64,000 bases of DNA from Amulumruptor sp947039275 (GCA_947039275.1 CAMQYL010000002.1:84217-148216); one strand, 5' to 3'; shown: positions 25,861 to 35,551, counted from the stretch's first letter. Program-made: numbers and translations. The notes: a model not told the origin generated them from the sequence alone.

Positions 25861-26736
25861 GTGAGCACTCCTAAGATATCCGTAGTGGTTGTTACATATA
25901 ATTCCGGAAAATATGTGGCTGAGACACTGGATAGCATCGTATCTCAATGTTACACTGGAGAGATACAATTGATAATCAGCGATGACTGTTCGGAAGATGA
26001 CACATTGCAGATCTGTGATACGTGGTTAAAAGAGCATCATGAAAGATTTCCTGATGCACGGATAATCCGTTCGGAGGTTAACACTGGAATCAGCAGCAAT
26101 TATAACAGGGCTTTGCGTGCTGTAAATGGTTCATGGGTAAAATATATAGCTGGCGATGATATTTTGACCTCTGACTGCATAGCTGAGTTTGTGGCTGAGG
26201 CGCGACGCACTGACGACAAGTTCATAATGTGTCGTCTGCAACCATTTGACACGAATGGAGATAAAGAGCCGAGAATGAGGGCCGAGGGCTTGCTTGAATG
26301 CGATGTCCAGGACCAAGAAAAAGCATTGAGCGAATTTTCGTATATAATTGAAGGTCCCTCTTTTTTCCTTGAGACAGCTACATTGCGAGAACTGGGCGGT
26401 TTTGATGAAACATACCCTTATGTGGAAGACTGGCCGTTGGCAATGAAATATGTATATAACGGCTACCACATCCATATGCTTAAGAAGGAGCTTGTCAGAT
26501 ACAGAGAGTACCAGTCGGTGAGCAAGGAGGGTAGCGTCTACTATCAGAAGTTCTGGTGGTGCTGCTATGCTTCGTTGAACGACTGGCGCATGCGTATAGC
26601 AAAACGTGACAGGAAGTATCTTTCTTGGTGGCATGCACGTGTACAGCGTTATTTATTGGATATTCCAAAGCACGGACTCGTCAACAAGATGGCCAGATAT
26701 GCACTTATGATGACTGATTTAAAGAGGTTCTTATGA
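25861..26736 (+). CDS. family 2 glycosyltransferase, copy 1 of a duplicated GT2-GT8 pair
   Basis: A 291-residue GT2 enzyme with a GTG start: KISVVVVTYNSGKYVAETLDSI, ISDDCSEDDTLQIC and KYIAGDDILTSDC (metal-binding DD). The C-terminal region has a characteristic YLSWWHARVQRYLLDIPKH. It is closely similar in layout to the gene at 28773, and like that gene it is followed by a GT8 gene; here the start overlaps the stop by four bases. Confidence 0.9.
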   Translation: MSTPKISVVVVTYNSGKYVAETLDSIVSQCYTGEIQLIISDDCSEDDTLQICDTWLKEHHERFPDARIIRSEVNTGISSNYNRALRAVNGSWVKYIAGDDILTSDCIAEFVAEARRTDDKFIMCRLQPFDTNGDKEPRMRAEGLLECDVQDQEKALSEFSYIIEGPSFFLETATLRELGGFDETYPYVEDWPLAMKYVYNGYHIHMLKKELVRYREYQSVSKEGSVYYQKFWWCCYASLNDWRMRIAKRDRKYLSWWHARVQRYLLDIPKHGLVNKMARYALMMTDLKRFL

Positions 26737-27698
26737 AAGAAAAGGAGATATCTCATCAGACTATTAACATTTTGTGTGCCACAGATGACAATTATGCCCC
26801 GTATTGCGGGGTGATGCTCACATCATTGCTTGAAAACAATAAGGATCATCATATTGACATATACATATTGGGGACTTGTATATCAGTCATTGATAGACAA
26901 CGGTTTGAAATTTTGTCTATGCGGTATGATTGTACTGTCACTGTCATAGATCCTGATGCCGGTTTATTTTCAAACTGTCCAATAAAGGATGGAGATCACG
27001 TGTCATTGGCTACATATTACCGTATAATGTGTGAACTTTTCCTTCCAACCTTTCTTAACAGGATATTATATCTGGATTGTGATGTGATTGTCAATAGGGA
27101 TATAAAAGAGCTCTATAACATGGATATGGGTAATAGAGCTGTCGTAGCTGCATGCGTTGACAGTTATAACACAAAACATAAGGAAAGATTGGGCCTGGAA
27201 AATGACTATTTCTGCGCTGGAATCATGCTTTTGGATTTAGAGCGGTTTAGAGAAGGCAAATTCGGTGAGAGGTGTATGGATGCCATTAAAAATGACCCTG
27301 AAAAATTTGTGTACCATGATCAGGATGCCTTTAATATTGTGTTGAACGATAGGGTAAGATACATATCTCCCAAGTGGAACATGATGTCTGCGTTTCTTAG
27401 ATGCGATAAGTCCGAACTGCACATGGATGCAGAGTTGAAAAACGATATAGAAAGAGTGATTGCCAGAGATGGAAGCAATTGTATAATTCATTATGAATAC
27501 CTCCCAAAACCGTGGCAGAAATGGGTGATGATGCCTCACCCGTTTACCATGCTTTGGCATCACTACCGTGTCATATCCCCATGGCCTGATGCTCCGATAA
27601 ACTGCAAAGCTCCGCTCAGGTTTAAGATAAGTGTAGTGTTGCTGAGGCTTTTGTGGAAATTCGGTCTGAAAAAACGTCCCGATTATTATCTTGTATGA
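26733..27698 (+). CDS. family 8 glycosyltransferase, copy 1
   Basis: A 321-residue retaining glycosyltransferase resembling LgtC/WaaJ. Key features are NILCATDDNYAPYCGVMLTSLLEN at the N-terminus, the metal-binding DxD in RILYLDCDVIVNRDI (about residue 115), YFCAGIMLLDLERFR and YHDQDAFNIVLNDRV. The C-terminal IIHYEYLPKPWQKW is typical of the family's end motif. It overlaps the GT2 gene before it and the frame of the GT2 gene after it almost touches. Confidence 0.92.
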   Translation: MKEKEISHQTINILCATDDNYAPYCGVMLTSLLENNKDHHIDIYILGTCISVIDRQRFEILSMRYDCTVTVIDPDAGLFSNCPIKDGDHVSLATYYRIMCELFLPTFLNRILYLDCDVIVNRDIKELYNMDMGNRAVVAACVDSYNTKHKERLGLENDYFCAGIMLLDLERFREGKFGERCMDAIKNDPEKFVYHDQDAFNIVLNDRVRYISPKWNMMSAFLRCDKSELHMDAELKNDIERVIARDGSNCIIHYEYLPKPWQKWVMMPHPFTMLWHHYRVISPWPDAPINCKAPLRFKISVVLLRLLWKFGLKKRPDYYLV

Positions 27699-27699
27699 C

Positions 27700-28770
27700 A
27701 TGTCCCCGAAAGTTTCGGTTATAGTTCCGGTTTACAACAAGGTCTCACACTTAGCGACCTGTTTTGAGAGCATACTCTCACAGGAATACAAAGACTACGA
27801 GCTACTTATCATTGACGACGGCTCGAATGACGGTTCGGAGGCTGTGTGCCTACGATATGCTGAGGCAATGCCTGAAAAGATACGCTATATCCGTAAGGAC
27901 AATGGCGGTGTCAGCTCGGCACGTAACGTGGGCATGGATGCCGCATCGGGGGAATATCTGTGTTTTGTTGATGCTGATGACTTTCTTTGCCCAGGCTTTC
28001 TGTCGGCTTTGCTAAGAGAAGCTGATGGACATGACATAACCACCTGCTCAAGCGGACTGGACAGGGTCTGGAAGGGCTGTGAAATTGCAGAGTATGCCGA
28101 TACAGTGGGTCGGAGTATGCTTGGCACAGCTGTATGGGGCAAGATTTACAGGCGAGAGACGGTATGCGATGCAGGTGCTAGATTTGCTGAATCGGTCAGT
28201 TTCGGTGAAGACACGCTCTTCAACCTCTGTATATGGTCCAGAGTCCGAAGCATTAGAGCCATTCCGCATAATTTATATGGACATACCGTGGATCATTCGC
28301 GACGATACGAACTGTCGGCAGAAGAAATCAGACAGAAGATTAAAGCTCTATGCTCGGCGTATGAAAGATTGGATGCTGTTTTTGGCTCGAATACATCGAC
28401 AGAAAGAGATGTCAACATAACAATTTCCCTATACCCCCTTTCCAAAATCCTGGAAGATGATTCGGAGTATATTGCATTGTATCATGAGTATTATCCCGGC
28501 GCATCCAGACGTGACTTTCTAAGTGATATGAGATGTAGTCCGGCGATAAGAGCTGTCTCCGAATCGCGATCAGTGGCCTCACGCTATGGTTACGATGGCG
28601 TGAAGCTGATGTTCAAAAAGATAGGACGAATGTACGGAAACCAGGTGCAGTATGTTGTGTGTCCTTTCATGAAGCATAGAATAATTCTGTGGATGTTGCG
28701 GCATAAAATGTATATGTTTGGAGCATTGACGGTCATGCTGTCAGATATGATGCGCGATAATGAGATTTAA
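27700..28770 (+). CDS. family 2 glycosyltransferase
   Basis: A 356-residue GT2: SPKVSVIVPVYNKVSHLATC, IIDDGSNDGSEAVCL, NGGVSSARNVGMDAASGEYL and FVDADDFLCPG. The ATG at 27700 is preferred to a TTG at 27691 that would overlap the GT8 stop. It sits between the two GT2-GT8 pairs and is not itself closely similar to their GT2 members. Confidence 0.9.
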   Translation: MSPKVSVIVPVYNKVSHLATCFESILSQEYKDYELLIIDDGSNDGSEAVCLRYAEAMPEKIRYIRKDNGGVSSARNVGMDAASGEYLCFVDADDFLCPGFLSALLREADGHDITTCSSGLDRVWKGCEIAEYADTVGRSMLGTAVWGKIYRRETVCDAGARFAESVSFGEDTLFNLCIWSRVRSIRAIPHNLYGHTVDHSRRYELSAEEIRQKIKALCSAYERLDAVFGSNTSTERDVNITISLYPLSKILEDDSEYIALYHEYYPGASRRDFLSDMRCSPAIRAVSESRSVASRYGYDGVKLMFKKIGRMYGNQVQYVVCPFMKHRIILWMLRHKMYMFGALTVMLSDMMRDNEI

Positions 28771-28772
28771 GC

Positions 28773-29687
28773 ATGGATAGGATTGCTGCAATGAAAAATA
28801 TGCCGTTGGTGTCGGTCGTGGTTGTCACATATAATTCCAGCCATTACGTCGCTGAAACCCTTGATAGCATCAGGATGCAGGATTATGGAGGCCCTTTGGA
28901 GTTGATTATCAGTGATGACGGTTCTACGGACGATACCGTGGCTATATGTAGGAATTGGACAGATGCAAATAGGGCGTATTTTTCTCGTATCAAGCAGATT
29001 CATACTCCTCGGAACCTTGGCATATGTGGGAACTATAATTTCGCGTTAAATTACGTGACCGGGATTTGGATAAAATATATCGCGGGTGACGATATATTGA
29101 GGCATGATGCCATCAGACGATATGTAGAAGATAGTCAGTTATCGGATGACGGAATAATTGTGTGCGGCACGTTGCTCATTGACGGAGATGGAGGAGAAAT
29201 CGGTCCGAGATATTTGATGGAGGATCTTCTAAACACCCAAGATCCATATGAGCAGGCTCGTAATATGGCATTGGCTGGACACGGCATAGTCGAAGGTCCG
29301 ACTTTCTTTATTAAAACCTCTCTGATGAGGCAGATGGGTGGCATGGATTTAAGATATCCTATGCTTGAGGATTTCCCTTTTGCATTCAGGTGTGCGTTTG
29401 CTGGACATCATATTCATGTGATCGAAGACACTTTGGTCAAATATCGTGTTTATCCTGATAGCGTATCACAGGCTGATGACGCATTTCATGATTTGTTTTA
29501 CGGAGCCTTGTATGATGCCAGGATGACCATAGCAAAGAAGGAACACGATTGGCTGTTTTGGTGGCATGCACTGGTGCAGAAGAAACTATTGAACCCCTCC
29601 CAGAATAAATTGGAGAAGATTCTCAAAGATATGTATCTGTTAAGCGACATCTGGATGCATGTGCGCAGAATAAAAAGACACGTATAA
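28773..29687 (+). CDS. family 2 glycosyltransferase, copy 2 of the duplicated GT2-GT8 pair
   Basis: A 304-residue GT2 with VSVVVVTYNSSHYVAETLDSI, ISDDGSTDDTVAIC and KYIAGDDILRHDA. Many segments parallel the gene at 25861: N-terminal signature, IEGP/VEGPTFFIKT region, LVKYR-Y---SVS, and a C-terminal LFWWHALVQKKLL. This implies duplication followed by divergence. Internal ATGs at residues 7 and 10 are possible alternative starts. The GT8 partner follows 24 bases later. Confidence 0.9.
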   Translation: MDRIAAMKNMPLVSVVVVTYNSSHYVAETLDSIRMQDYGGPLELIISDDGSTDDTVAICRNWTDANRAYFSRIKQIHTPRNLGICGNYNFALNYVTGIWIKYIAGDDILRHDAIRRYVEDSQLSDDGIIVCGTLLIDGDGGEIGPRYLMEDLLNTQDPYEQARNMALAGHGIVEGPTFFIKTSLMRQMGGMDLRYPMLEDFPFAFRCAFAGHHIHVIEDTLVKYRVYPDSVSQADDAFHDLFYGALYDARMTIAKKEHDWLFWWHALVQKKLLNPSQNKLEKILKDMYLLSDIWMHVRRIKRHV

Positions 29688-29711
29688 TTCATAGGCACAC
29701 AAGACTCATAT

Positions 29712-30707
29712 ATGGCAGAATCAAAGATGATGAACATACTCACTGCTACTGATGATAATTATGCTCCATGGTGTGGGGTGATGCTCTCATCGCTGTTTCA
29801 GCAGCATCCAGAAGAGGATATACGTGTTTACGTCCTTGCTGATAATGTATCAGAATATAATAAGGATAAATTCAGAAAGCTCAGCCATAAAATAACAATC
29901 ATAGAATTGACTGATGCCTCATTCAATGAATGGGTACCATCGCTCGATCTCGGCGAGTATCTTTCCCGGACCACGTGGGCAAGACTGGCTCTTGGGGACG
30001 TGTTGCCTGCGGAAGTTCATAAAATATTACATATTGATGCTGATGCCATCATACTTGGTTCGATTAGGGAATTGTATGAGACAGATTTAGATGGAATGGC
30101 TGCGGCTGCAGTTGACGAATACCGTGACGCACGCTATATAGGGATTGAGGGCTGTTATTTCAATGCTGGTGTGATATTATTTAATGTTGATTATTTCCGG
30201 GATAATAAAGTCAAGGATAGATGCATTGAATTTATAAAGGACAATGCTGCGGTAATCAGATATCATGACCAGGATGTTCTGAACAAGGTATTAGAGGGTA
30301 AAGTCTTGTTCAAACATAGGAAATTCAATCTTACATGCCATAGAGATGTGATAAGTGAAGATTTAAGGAAAGGAACTGATTTCAAGGAAGATAAGGAAGC
30401 AGTGTATGATGGCGATATCCGAATATATCATTTTGTAGGTAAGTCAAAGCCATGGATTCTTTATCGTTTTGAACCAGCAGCTTTTGATGCGTGCTGGCGT
30501 AAAGCATATAGATCATCACTTTGGAATGATGCACAATTGTGTCTGGCAGTACGTTCTATCAGAGAAAAATTCACAGTAATGGTGGTTAATCTCTTGTTCC
30601 GTATGCGTATTCGGCGGTCAAATGATACTCCACAATGGGTCATGACGTATCCAAACAGCCGTTGGAATAGATTCAAATCCTTTTTTTCACTTGATTCCTA
30701 TAGATAA
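29712..30707 (+). CDS. family 8 glycosyltransferase, copy 2
   Basis: A 331-residue GT8: MNILTATDDNYAPWCGVMLSSLF, DxD motif in ILHIDADAIILGSIREL, CYFNAGVILFNVDYFR, YHDQDVLNKVLEGK and IYHFVGKSKPW. It is the counterpart of the gene at 26733 and probably adds a related or alternative sugar in the same type of linkage step. Confidence 0.92.
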   Translation: MAESKMMNILTATDDNYAPWCGVMLSSLFQQHPEEDIRVYVLADNVSEYNKDKFRKLSHKITIIELTDASFNEWVPSLDLGEYLSRTTWARLALGDVLPAEVHKILHIDADAIILGSIRELYETDLDGMAAAAVDEYRDARYIGIEGCYFNAGVILFNVDYFRDNKVKDRCIEFIKDNAAVIRYHDQDVLNKVLEGKVLFKHRKFNLTCHRDVISEDLRKGTDFKEDKEAVYDGDIRIYHFVGKSKPWILYRFEPAAFDACWRKAYRSSLWNDAQLCLAVRSIREKFTVMVVNLLFRMRIRRSNDTPQWVMTYPNSRWNRFKSFFSLDSYR

Positions 30708-30727
30708 CAATCAATTGCAATAGTCTG

Positions 30728-31519
30728 ATGAAAAAATGTGTCTATACAGCCCTTACAGGAGGTTATGATAATCTGATGCAGCCGCAGTGTGTCGCTGCCG
30801 ACTATGATTATATCTGTTTTTCAAATGATATTCTGGAGGATAAGGTAGGAGTATGGCAGATACGTCCGATCCCTTTCAAGCATAGGGACAATACACGTGT
30901 ATCAAGATATCCTAAATTCCACCCACATGTATTGTTGAAAGAGTATGATTATTGCATCTACATTGATGCCAACAATCTTATACTTGATGATTTCATATAT
31001 ATAAGGGCGGATGAATTATATAGTCAGCATGAAATCGTAGGACATGTGATACATCCATATCGAAACTGTGTGTATAAGGAAATTTTTGATTGCATGTATT
31101 ATGGTAGTGATAGGACATGGCAGCTTATTAAATCATTGAGACTGCATATACATGAGAATTTCCCGAGAAATGCGGGACTGTTTGAAAACAACTTGATATT
31201 TTGGGCTATACATAGAACTGAAGTAGCTCACGTGCTGGATTTGTTCTGGAATATTTATTTGTCAAATTCTAGACGGGATCAGTTATCGTTACGACTTGCG
31301 TATTTTAAGGAGAATATTCAGCCTGCTTTGTTTTTGCCGAAGGGAGAACATATGGGAAATTCAGACCATATCCGTCGTATTGAGCATGTGAAAAAAGACA
31401 GCAGATACAGCACCAACAGGCATAGAATGATTATCAATAAATTAAAAATCAGACTTGTCAGGGCATGGTTCCTACTACAAGGTCATGATTTTACATATAA
31501 GAAACTATATTCAGACTGA
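30728..31519 (+). CDS. TOD1/MUCI70 (DUF616) glycosyltransferase-like protein
   Basis: A 263-residue protein beginning MKKCVYTALTGGYDNLMQPQ, a typical opening of the DUF616 (TOD1/MUCI70 hydrolase/glycosyltransferase-like) family first described from plant polysaccharide enzymes. YDYICFSND, RYPKFHPHVLLKEYDYCIYIDANN (a DxN motif in the place of DxD) and the HP-RNCVYKE segment are all family-like. Activity is unproven; transfer of a sugar within this locus is the natural guess. Confidence 0.75.
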   Translation: MKKCVYTALTGGYDNLMQPQCVAADYDYICFSNDILEDKVGVWQIRPIPFKHRDNTRVSRYPKFHPHVLLKEYDYCIYIDANNLILDDFIYIRADELYSQHEIVGHVIHPYRNCVYKEIFDCMYYGSDRTWQLIKSLRLHIHENFPRNAGLFENNLIFWAIHRTEVAHVLDLFWNIYLSNSRRDQLSLRLAYFKENIQPALFLPKGEHMGNSDHIRRIEHVKKDSRYSTNRHRMIINKLKIRLVRAWFLLQGHDFTYKKLYSD

Positions 31520-31533
31520 AACGTTCATTTATA

Positions 31534-32535
31534 ATGAAAGTGATTGTTACCGGGGCTGCCGGATTTATCGGATATCATCTTTGCAAGGCGCTGCTGGAGA
31601 GGGGCGAAGAGGTGCTTGGCGTTGATATTGTCAATGACTACTATGACATCGGGCTCAAGAAGGGTCGGTTAGCAGAGCTGGGCATTGTCTACGACAATGA
31701 GACAGGTACGTACCTGTCGCGCAGCGGGAAATATCCCAAGTTTGAATTTTCTAAAACAGATATCACTGATTTTGATGTGTTTCATGCGCTTTGGGCAGCG
31801 TTTAAGCCGGATGTGGTGGTGAATCTTGCGGCACAGCCAGGGGTGAGATATTCGCTTGAAAACCCGCGGGCATATATAAAGGCTAATATTGACGGTTTCC
31901 TCAATGTGCTTGAGTGTTCCCGTCAGATGCCTGTGAAGCATCTTGTGTATGCCTCGTCAAGCTCGGTCTACGGTGATAACGCCAAAGTGCCATTTGATGA
32001 GGATGATGAGGTTAAGGATCAGGCATCGATATACGCAGTGACCAAGCGCACCGATGAACTGATGGCGATGGTCTATCACAAGCTTTATGGAGTGCATGCC
32101 ACAGGGCTGCGTTTCTTTACGGTCTACGGTCCCTGGGGACGACCCGACATGGCACCTGCGCTTTTCGCTAAGGCGATAATGGCAGGCAAGCCTATTAAAG
32201 TGTTTAATCATGGCAACTTGTCACGCGATTTCACATATATAGATGATATTGTAGGTGGAGTGTTGAAGGTGATTGATCGACCGGAAGGGTCTCCTAAGGT
32301 CTATAACATAGGACATGGAAGCCCTGTTAATCTTATGGACTTCATCTCCTCGGTGGAGAGGAGCCTTGGCATGATTGCTGAAAAGGAATATACCGACATG
32401 CAGCCTGGTGATGTACACACCACATATGCCTCGGTTGAGAAGCTGCGTGATGATTTCGGATATGAAGCATTGACTCCGCTTGATGAGGGCATAGAACGGT
32501 TCATAGCCTGGTTTAAAGAGTATTACAAACAATAG
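31534..32535 (+). CDS. UDP-glucuronate 4-epimerase-like SDR
   Basis: A 333-residue extended short-chain dehydrogenase. NAD-binding GAAGFIG at residues 7-13, VDIVNDYYDIGLKKGRL, NLAAQPGVRYSLENP, YASSSSVYGDN, the catalytic Y167-A-V-T-K171 pair, and the strongly diagnostic LRFFTVYGPWGRPDMA all match bacterial UDP-glucuronate (or UDP-GlcNAcA) 4-epimerases. It would supply UDP-galacturonate for the repeat unit. It is the only nucleotide-sugar enzyme evident in the locus and is adjacent to a GT4 gene with no gap. Confidence 0.85.
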   Translation: MKVIVTGAAGFIGYHLCKALLERGEEVLGVDIVNDYYDIGLKKGRLAELGIVYDNETGTYLSRSGKYPKFEFSKTDITDFDVFHALWAAFKPDVVVNLAAQPGVRYSLENPRAYIKANIDGFLNVLECSRQMPVKHLVYASSSSVYGDNAKVPFDEDDEVKDQASIYAVTKRTDELMAMVYHKLYGVHATGLRFFTVYGPWGRPDMAPALFAKAIMAGKPIKVFNHGNLSRDFTYIDDIVGGVLKVIDRPEGSPKVYNIGHGSPVNLMDFISSVERSLGMIAEKEYTDMQPGDVHTTYASVEKLRDDFGYEALTPLDEGIERFIAWFKEYYKQ

Positions 32536-33609
32536 ATGCACGTGGTGTTTCTGCTCCCGAGTCCGGCGGAAGGGCCTACGGGGGGATACAAGGTGGTAAT
32601 GGAGCATGCAGGGCGCATGGTGGCTGACGGTCACCGAGTGACGGTATGCTATGCTGGCAGTATATTTTATCGCCAGAAACCTCTGAAATTCAAGTTGTCA
32701 GGCGTGGTGAGGTATGTGCAGAAGTATTTCCGGGGCTATTCTTATGGCAAATGGATGGATATTAATCCACAAATCAAGGAACGGCTTACATTCTCGCTCA
32801 ACTACTGCCATGTGCCGAAGGGTGCTGACAGGTATATAGCTACTTCGCCATATACTGCATGGTATCTCGACCGTTACCCAGTGGATGCGGACAAAAAGTT
32901 TTATTTCATCCAGGGTAAAGAGGATTGGGGTCCCGGTCTCCGAGCCATTCTGGATGATACCTATCATATGTCTTTAAATAAGATAGCTATAGCTACATGG
33001 CTCAAGGACATGTTGAGATTTCAGTATGCCGAGGATTCGGTATTGGTATGCAACGGCTTTGATTTTGAATATTTTAAAATGTCGGTTCCAGTTGCTGAAC
33101 GAACCTGTCCTATTGTGAGCATGCTATGGCACGATATGCCGTTGAAGGATTGCCAAATGGGATGGGATGTTCTTCGGAAGGTCAAAAACGAGGTTCCTGA
33201 CCTGTTGGTGAAGATGTTCGGGACACCCGAGCGTCCTGACTTTTTGCCAGACTGGGTAGAATATACACGATGCCCTTCACGCGAAGAACATAATGAGATA
33301 TACAATTCATCACAGGTGTTCGTAGCCACCAGTCGCTCAGAAGGGTGGGGCTTGACTGTGGGAGAGGCAATGATATGCGGCGCAGCCGTGGCATGCACCG
33401 ACTGCGGAGGCTTCAAAGAGATGGCTACTGACGGAGTGACGGCTCTGATTTCCCCTATAGGTGATGCGGACGCAATGGCATCCAATATTATAAAGTTGCT
33501 CAAGGATGACAGGTTGCGGACTCGCATTGCCCACCAGGCTGCGAAAAACATTCATCGTTTCACCTGGGAAACCAGCCACAAATCCATGATGGAGGCTCTC
33601 CATCTCTAG
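32536..33609 (+). CDS. family 4 glycosyltransferase
   Basis: A 357-residue GT-B enzyme. The N-terminal domain begins MHVVFLLPSPAEGPTGGYKVV, and the C-terminal domain has VFVATSRSEGWGLTVGEAMICGAAVACTDCGGFKEMA, the EX7E-type motif. GWGL rather than GFGL is seen. It starts one base after the epimerase. The stop codon TAG (33607-33609) is part of the REP palindrome at 33607-33631, so the present C-terminus (ending EALHL) may have been set by that insertion. Confidence 0.9.
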   Translation: MHVVFLLPSPAEGPTGGYKVVMEHAGRMVADGHRVTVCYAGSIFYRQKPLKFKLSGVVRYVQKYFRGYSYGKWMDINPQIKERLTFSLNYCHVPKGADRYIATSPYTAWYLDRYPVDADKKFYFIQGKEDWGPGLRAILDDTYHMSLNKIAIATWLKDMLRFQYAEDSVLVCNGFDFEYFKMSVPVAERTCPIVSMLWHDMPLKDCQMGWDVLRKVKNEVPDLLVKMFGTPERPDFLPDWVEYTRCPSREEHNEIYNSSQVFVATSRSEGWGLTVGEAMICGAAVACTDCGGFKEMATDGVTALISPIGDADAMASNIIKLLKDDRLRTRIAHQAAKNIHRFTWETSHKSMMEALHL

Positions 33610-33631
33610 GGACATGTCGTGGCATGTCCGC
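33607..33631 (+). repeat. REP-like palindrome, copy 1
   Basis: TAGGGACATGTCGTGGCATG followed by TCCGC: a palindrome GGACATG/CATGTCC with a short centre, in the same form as copies at 47857, 55405, 61104 and 61164. Its leading TAG is the stop codon of the upstream glycosyltransferase. Confidence 0.75.
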
Positions 33632-33646
33632 GAATTATTATGACAT

Positions 33647-35542
33647 ATGAATTTAGCTTCATTTGATATATTTGACACTGCTTTAGTGCGTCGCTGCGGA
33701 CGTCCTGATATAATATGGCGGCTGATGGGCGCCAGATTATGGCAGGAAGATCATTCACAGGCTGAGGCATTCTATAACTGGCGTTCATGTGCCGAGAAAG
33801 GAGCATTTGCTACGATTGACTCCATATACTCGTCAGCTGAGGCGGAGTGCTTTGCCCCATACACTGCGGAGGCACTTAAGCAGGCTGAGATGGATGAGGA
33901 AAGCCGTCAACTCTGCGTCAATCCTCGTGTGAAAGCCATTATAGATGATCACCGCGAAAAAGGAAACAGGATAATGTTTATCTCCGACATGTACCTTCCG
34001 TCGGCTTTCCTTGCCGATATACTTAGGCGTGAAGAATGTCTAAAGGGAGATGAGGAGGTAGTTGTGTCATGTGAGGCTGGAGCATGCAAGCATCAGCATG
34101 GCAAGCTTTATGCCGAAGTCGCAAAGTCAGACATAGCACGTCAGGTTGACAGCTGGATGCACTATGGCGATAATCATTTCAGCGATGTCCGCTATGCTCG
34201 CAAACAAGGCATAAAAGCCGCGCATGTGACAGCTCCCTTTACTGACACGGAGCAGGGTTGGATAGACATGTCATCATCGCTCAGAAACGGATGGCAGATG
34301 TCGGCACTGGCAGGCATAGCGCGTAATGTACGTCTCAGCTTCGGTGATACAGCAGCTGTACGGCTGGCTGCCGATTATGTAGCTCCAGCATATATACCTT
34401 ATGTGCAGTTCGTTATCGAGGAAGCTAAACGCAAGGGCATAAAGAAGCTCTATTTCCTCAACCGTGACAGTTACATCTTGCTGAAGATTGCCGAACAGCT
34501 CCCACACGAGGGTATAGAGCTGCGTTACCTCTACGTATCGCGCCGATCGCTAATGGTGCCGTATCTGAGAGAATGTCGTGATGAGGATTATATTGCTATA
34601 GCTGACCGTAACAATCTCATAGGGCGCGATTCAGATCATCTGCTGTGGCAGTTGCAATATACACGCGAGCAGTTGCTGAAAGATTATGGCGTGGAGCTGC
34701 CGTTTGTCCGTATTGTCAATGCTTCACAGCAGCAGCAATTTATGGACACACTGTTTCGCCATGACCGTTTTACTCCCGACTTCAAGAGGAGAGCAAACGA
34801 CCAGTTTGAGTTTATCAAAGAATATTTCCACCAGGAGGGGTTGCTCGATGGTGAAAAAACAGCCATGGTCGATGTCGGATGGCTCGGGACATCGCGTCTG
34901 ATGATTAACCGCCTACTCAAGGATTGTGGAGGAGTGGCCACCACATTTTTCTATATGGGAGTGCGTCGCGATGTGATTTCTCCATTAGAAGGAAACTACA
35001 TATCATATTTCCAGCCTGGACAACTTGACACTAATGCCACGGCTCTTATTGAGAACTACTTCTCCGCCTCCCCCTATCCGTCAGCTGGGGCATATGCACG
35101 GGATGCAGAGAGCGGAAAGATTATACCTGTGTTCTCTGACAATGGCACCATGACGGAGACACCGATAGTCAGAGCCAATGTTGAAGTATCCTCAGCAATG
35201 GCATCTCAGATTACACAGTCGCGTCTTGGTGACAGCAGTACAATGTTTCAATGGGCTGCCGATTCGCTTGATACTGTCTCTCATCTCAAAGCCGATGATA
35301 TCGACTTCACCCCTCTGCTTGAGGCAGATGCCTTTGATGGAAATCCTACGGCAAAAAAGCTCTCAGCCATAGAGGTATTTAAGATTGCATTTTTGGGAGA
35401 CCATGTCACTATATTCGAACCAGCCAGTCTGCGATTGAGTCTTGGCAGGAGTTTTGCAAACAAAGTGATGTCACTCAACAGGCATAGTGCAAGACTCAGG
35501 CGCTACTTATATAAATTAAAGACTGGATTCAGGGGTGCTTGA
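33647..35542 (+). CDS. HAD-superfamily protein of polysaccharide loci (COG5610 type)
   Basis: A 631-residue soluble protein. The N-terminal ~220 residues are a HAD hydrolase domain: motif I SFDIFDTALVRR with Asp7 and Asp10, motif II in MFISDMYLPS, and motif IV MHYGDNHFSDVRYARKQGI. The remaining ~400 residues form a second conserved region (LYFLNRDSYILLKIAEQL, LYVSRRSLMVPYL, MVDVGWLGTSRLMINRLL) seen in proteins of this type in capsule and O-antigen clusters. Whether it is a phosphatase, a transferase or both is not known. The stop of the preceding GT4 lies 37 bases upstream, with a REP in between. Confidence 0.8.
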   Translation: MNLASFDIFDTALVRRCGRPDIIWRLMGARLWQEDHSQAEAFYNWRSCAEKGAFATIDSIYSSAEAECFAPYTAEALKQAEMDEESRQLCVNPRVKAIIDDHREKGNRIMFISDMYLPSAFLADILRREECLKGDEEVVVSCEAGACKHQHGKLYAEVAKSDIARQVDSWMHYGDNHFSDVRYARKQGIKAAHVTAPFTDTEQGWIDMSSSLRNGWQMSALAGIARNVRLSFGDTAAVRLAADYVAPAYIPYVQFVIEEAKRKGIKKLYFLNRDSYILLKIAEQLPHEGIELRYLYVSRRSLMVPYLRECRDEDYIAIADRNNLIGRDSDHLLWQLQYTREQLLKDYGVELPFVRIVNASQQQQFMDTLFRHDRFTPDFKRRANDQFEFIKEYFHQEGLLDGEKTAMVDVGWLGTSRLMINRLLKDCGGVATTFFYMGVRRDVISPLEGNYISYFQPGQLDTNATALIENYFSASPYPSAGAYARDAESGKIIPVFSDNGTMTETPIVRANVEVSSAMASQITQSRLGDSSTMFQWAADSLDTVSHLKADDIDFTPLLEADAFDGNPTAKKLSAIEVFKIAFLGDHVTIFEPASLRLSLGRSFANKVMSLNRHSARLRRYLYKLKTGFRGA

Positions 35543-35551
35543 AATTTAGGC

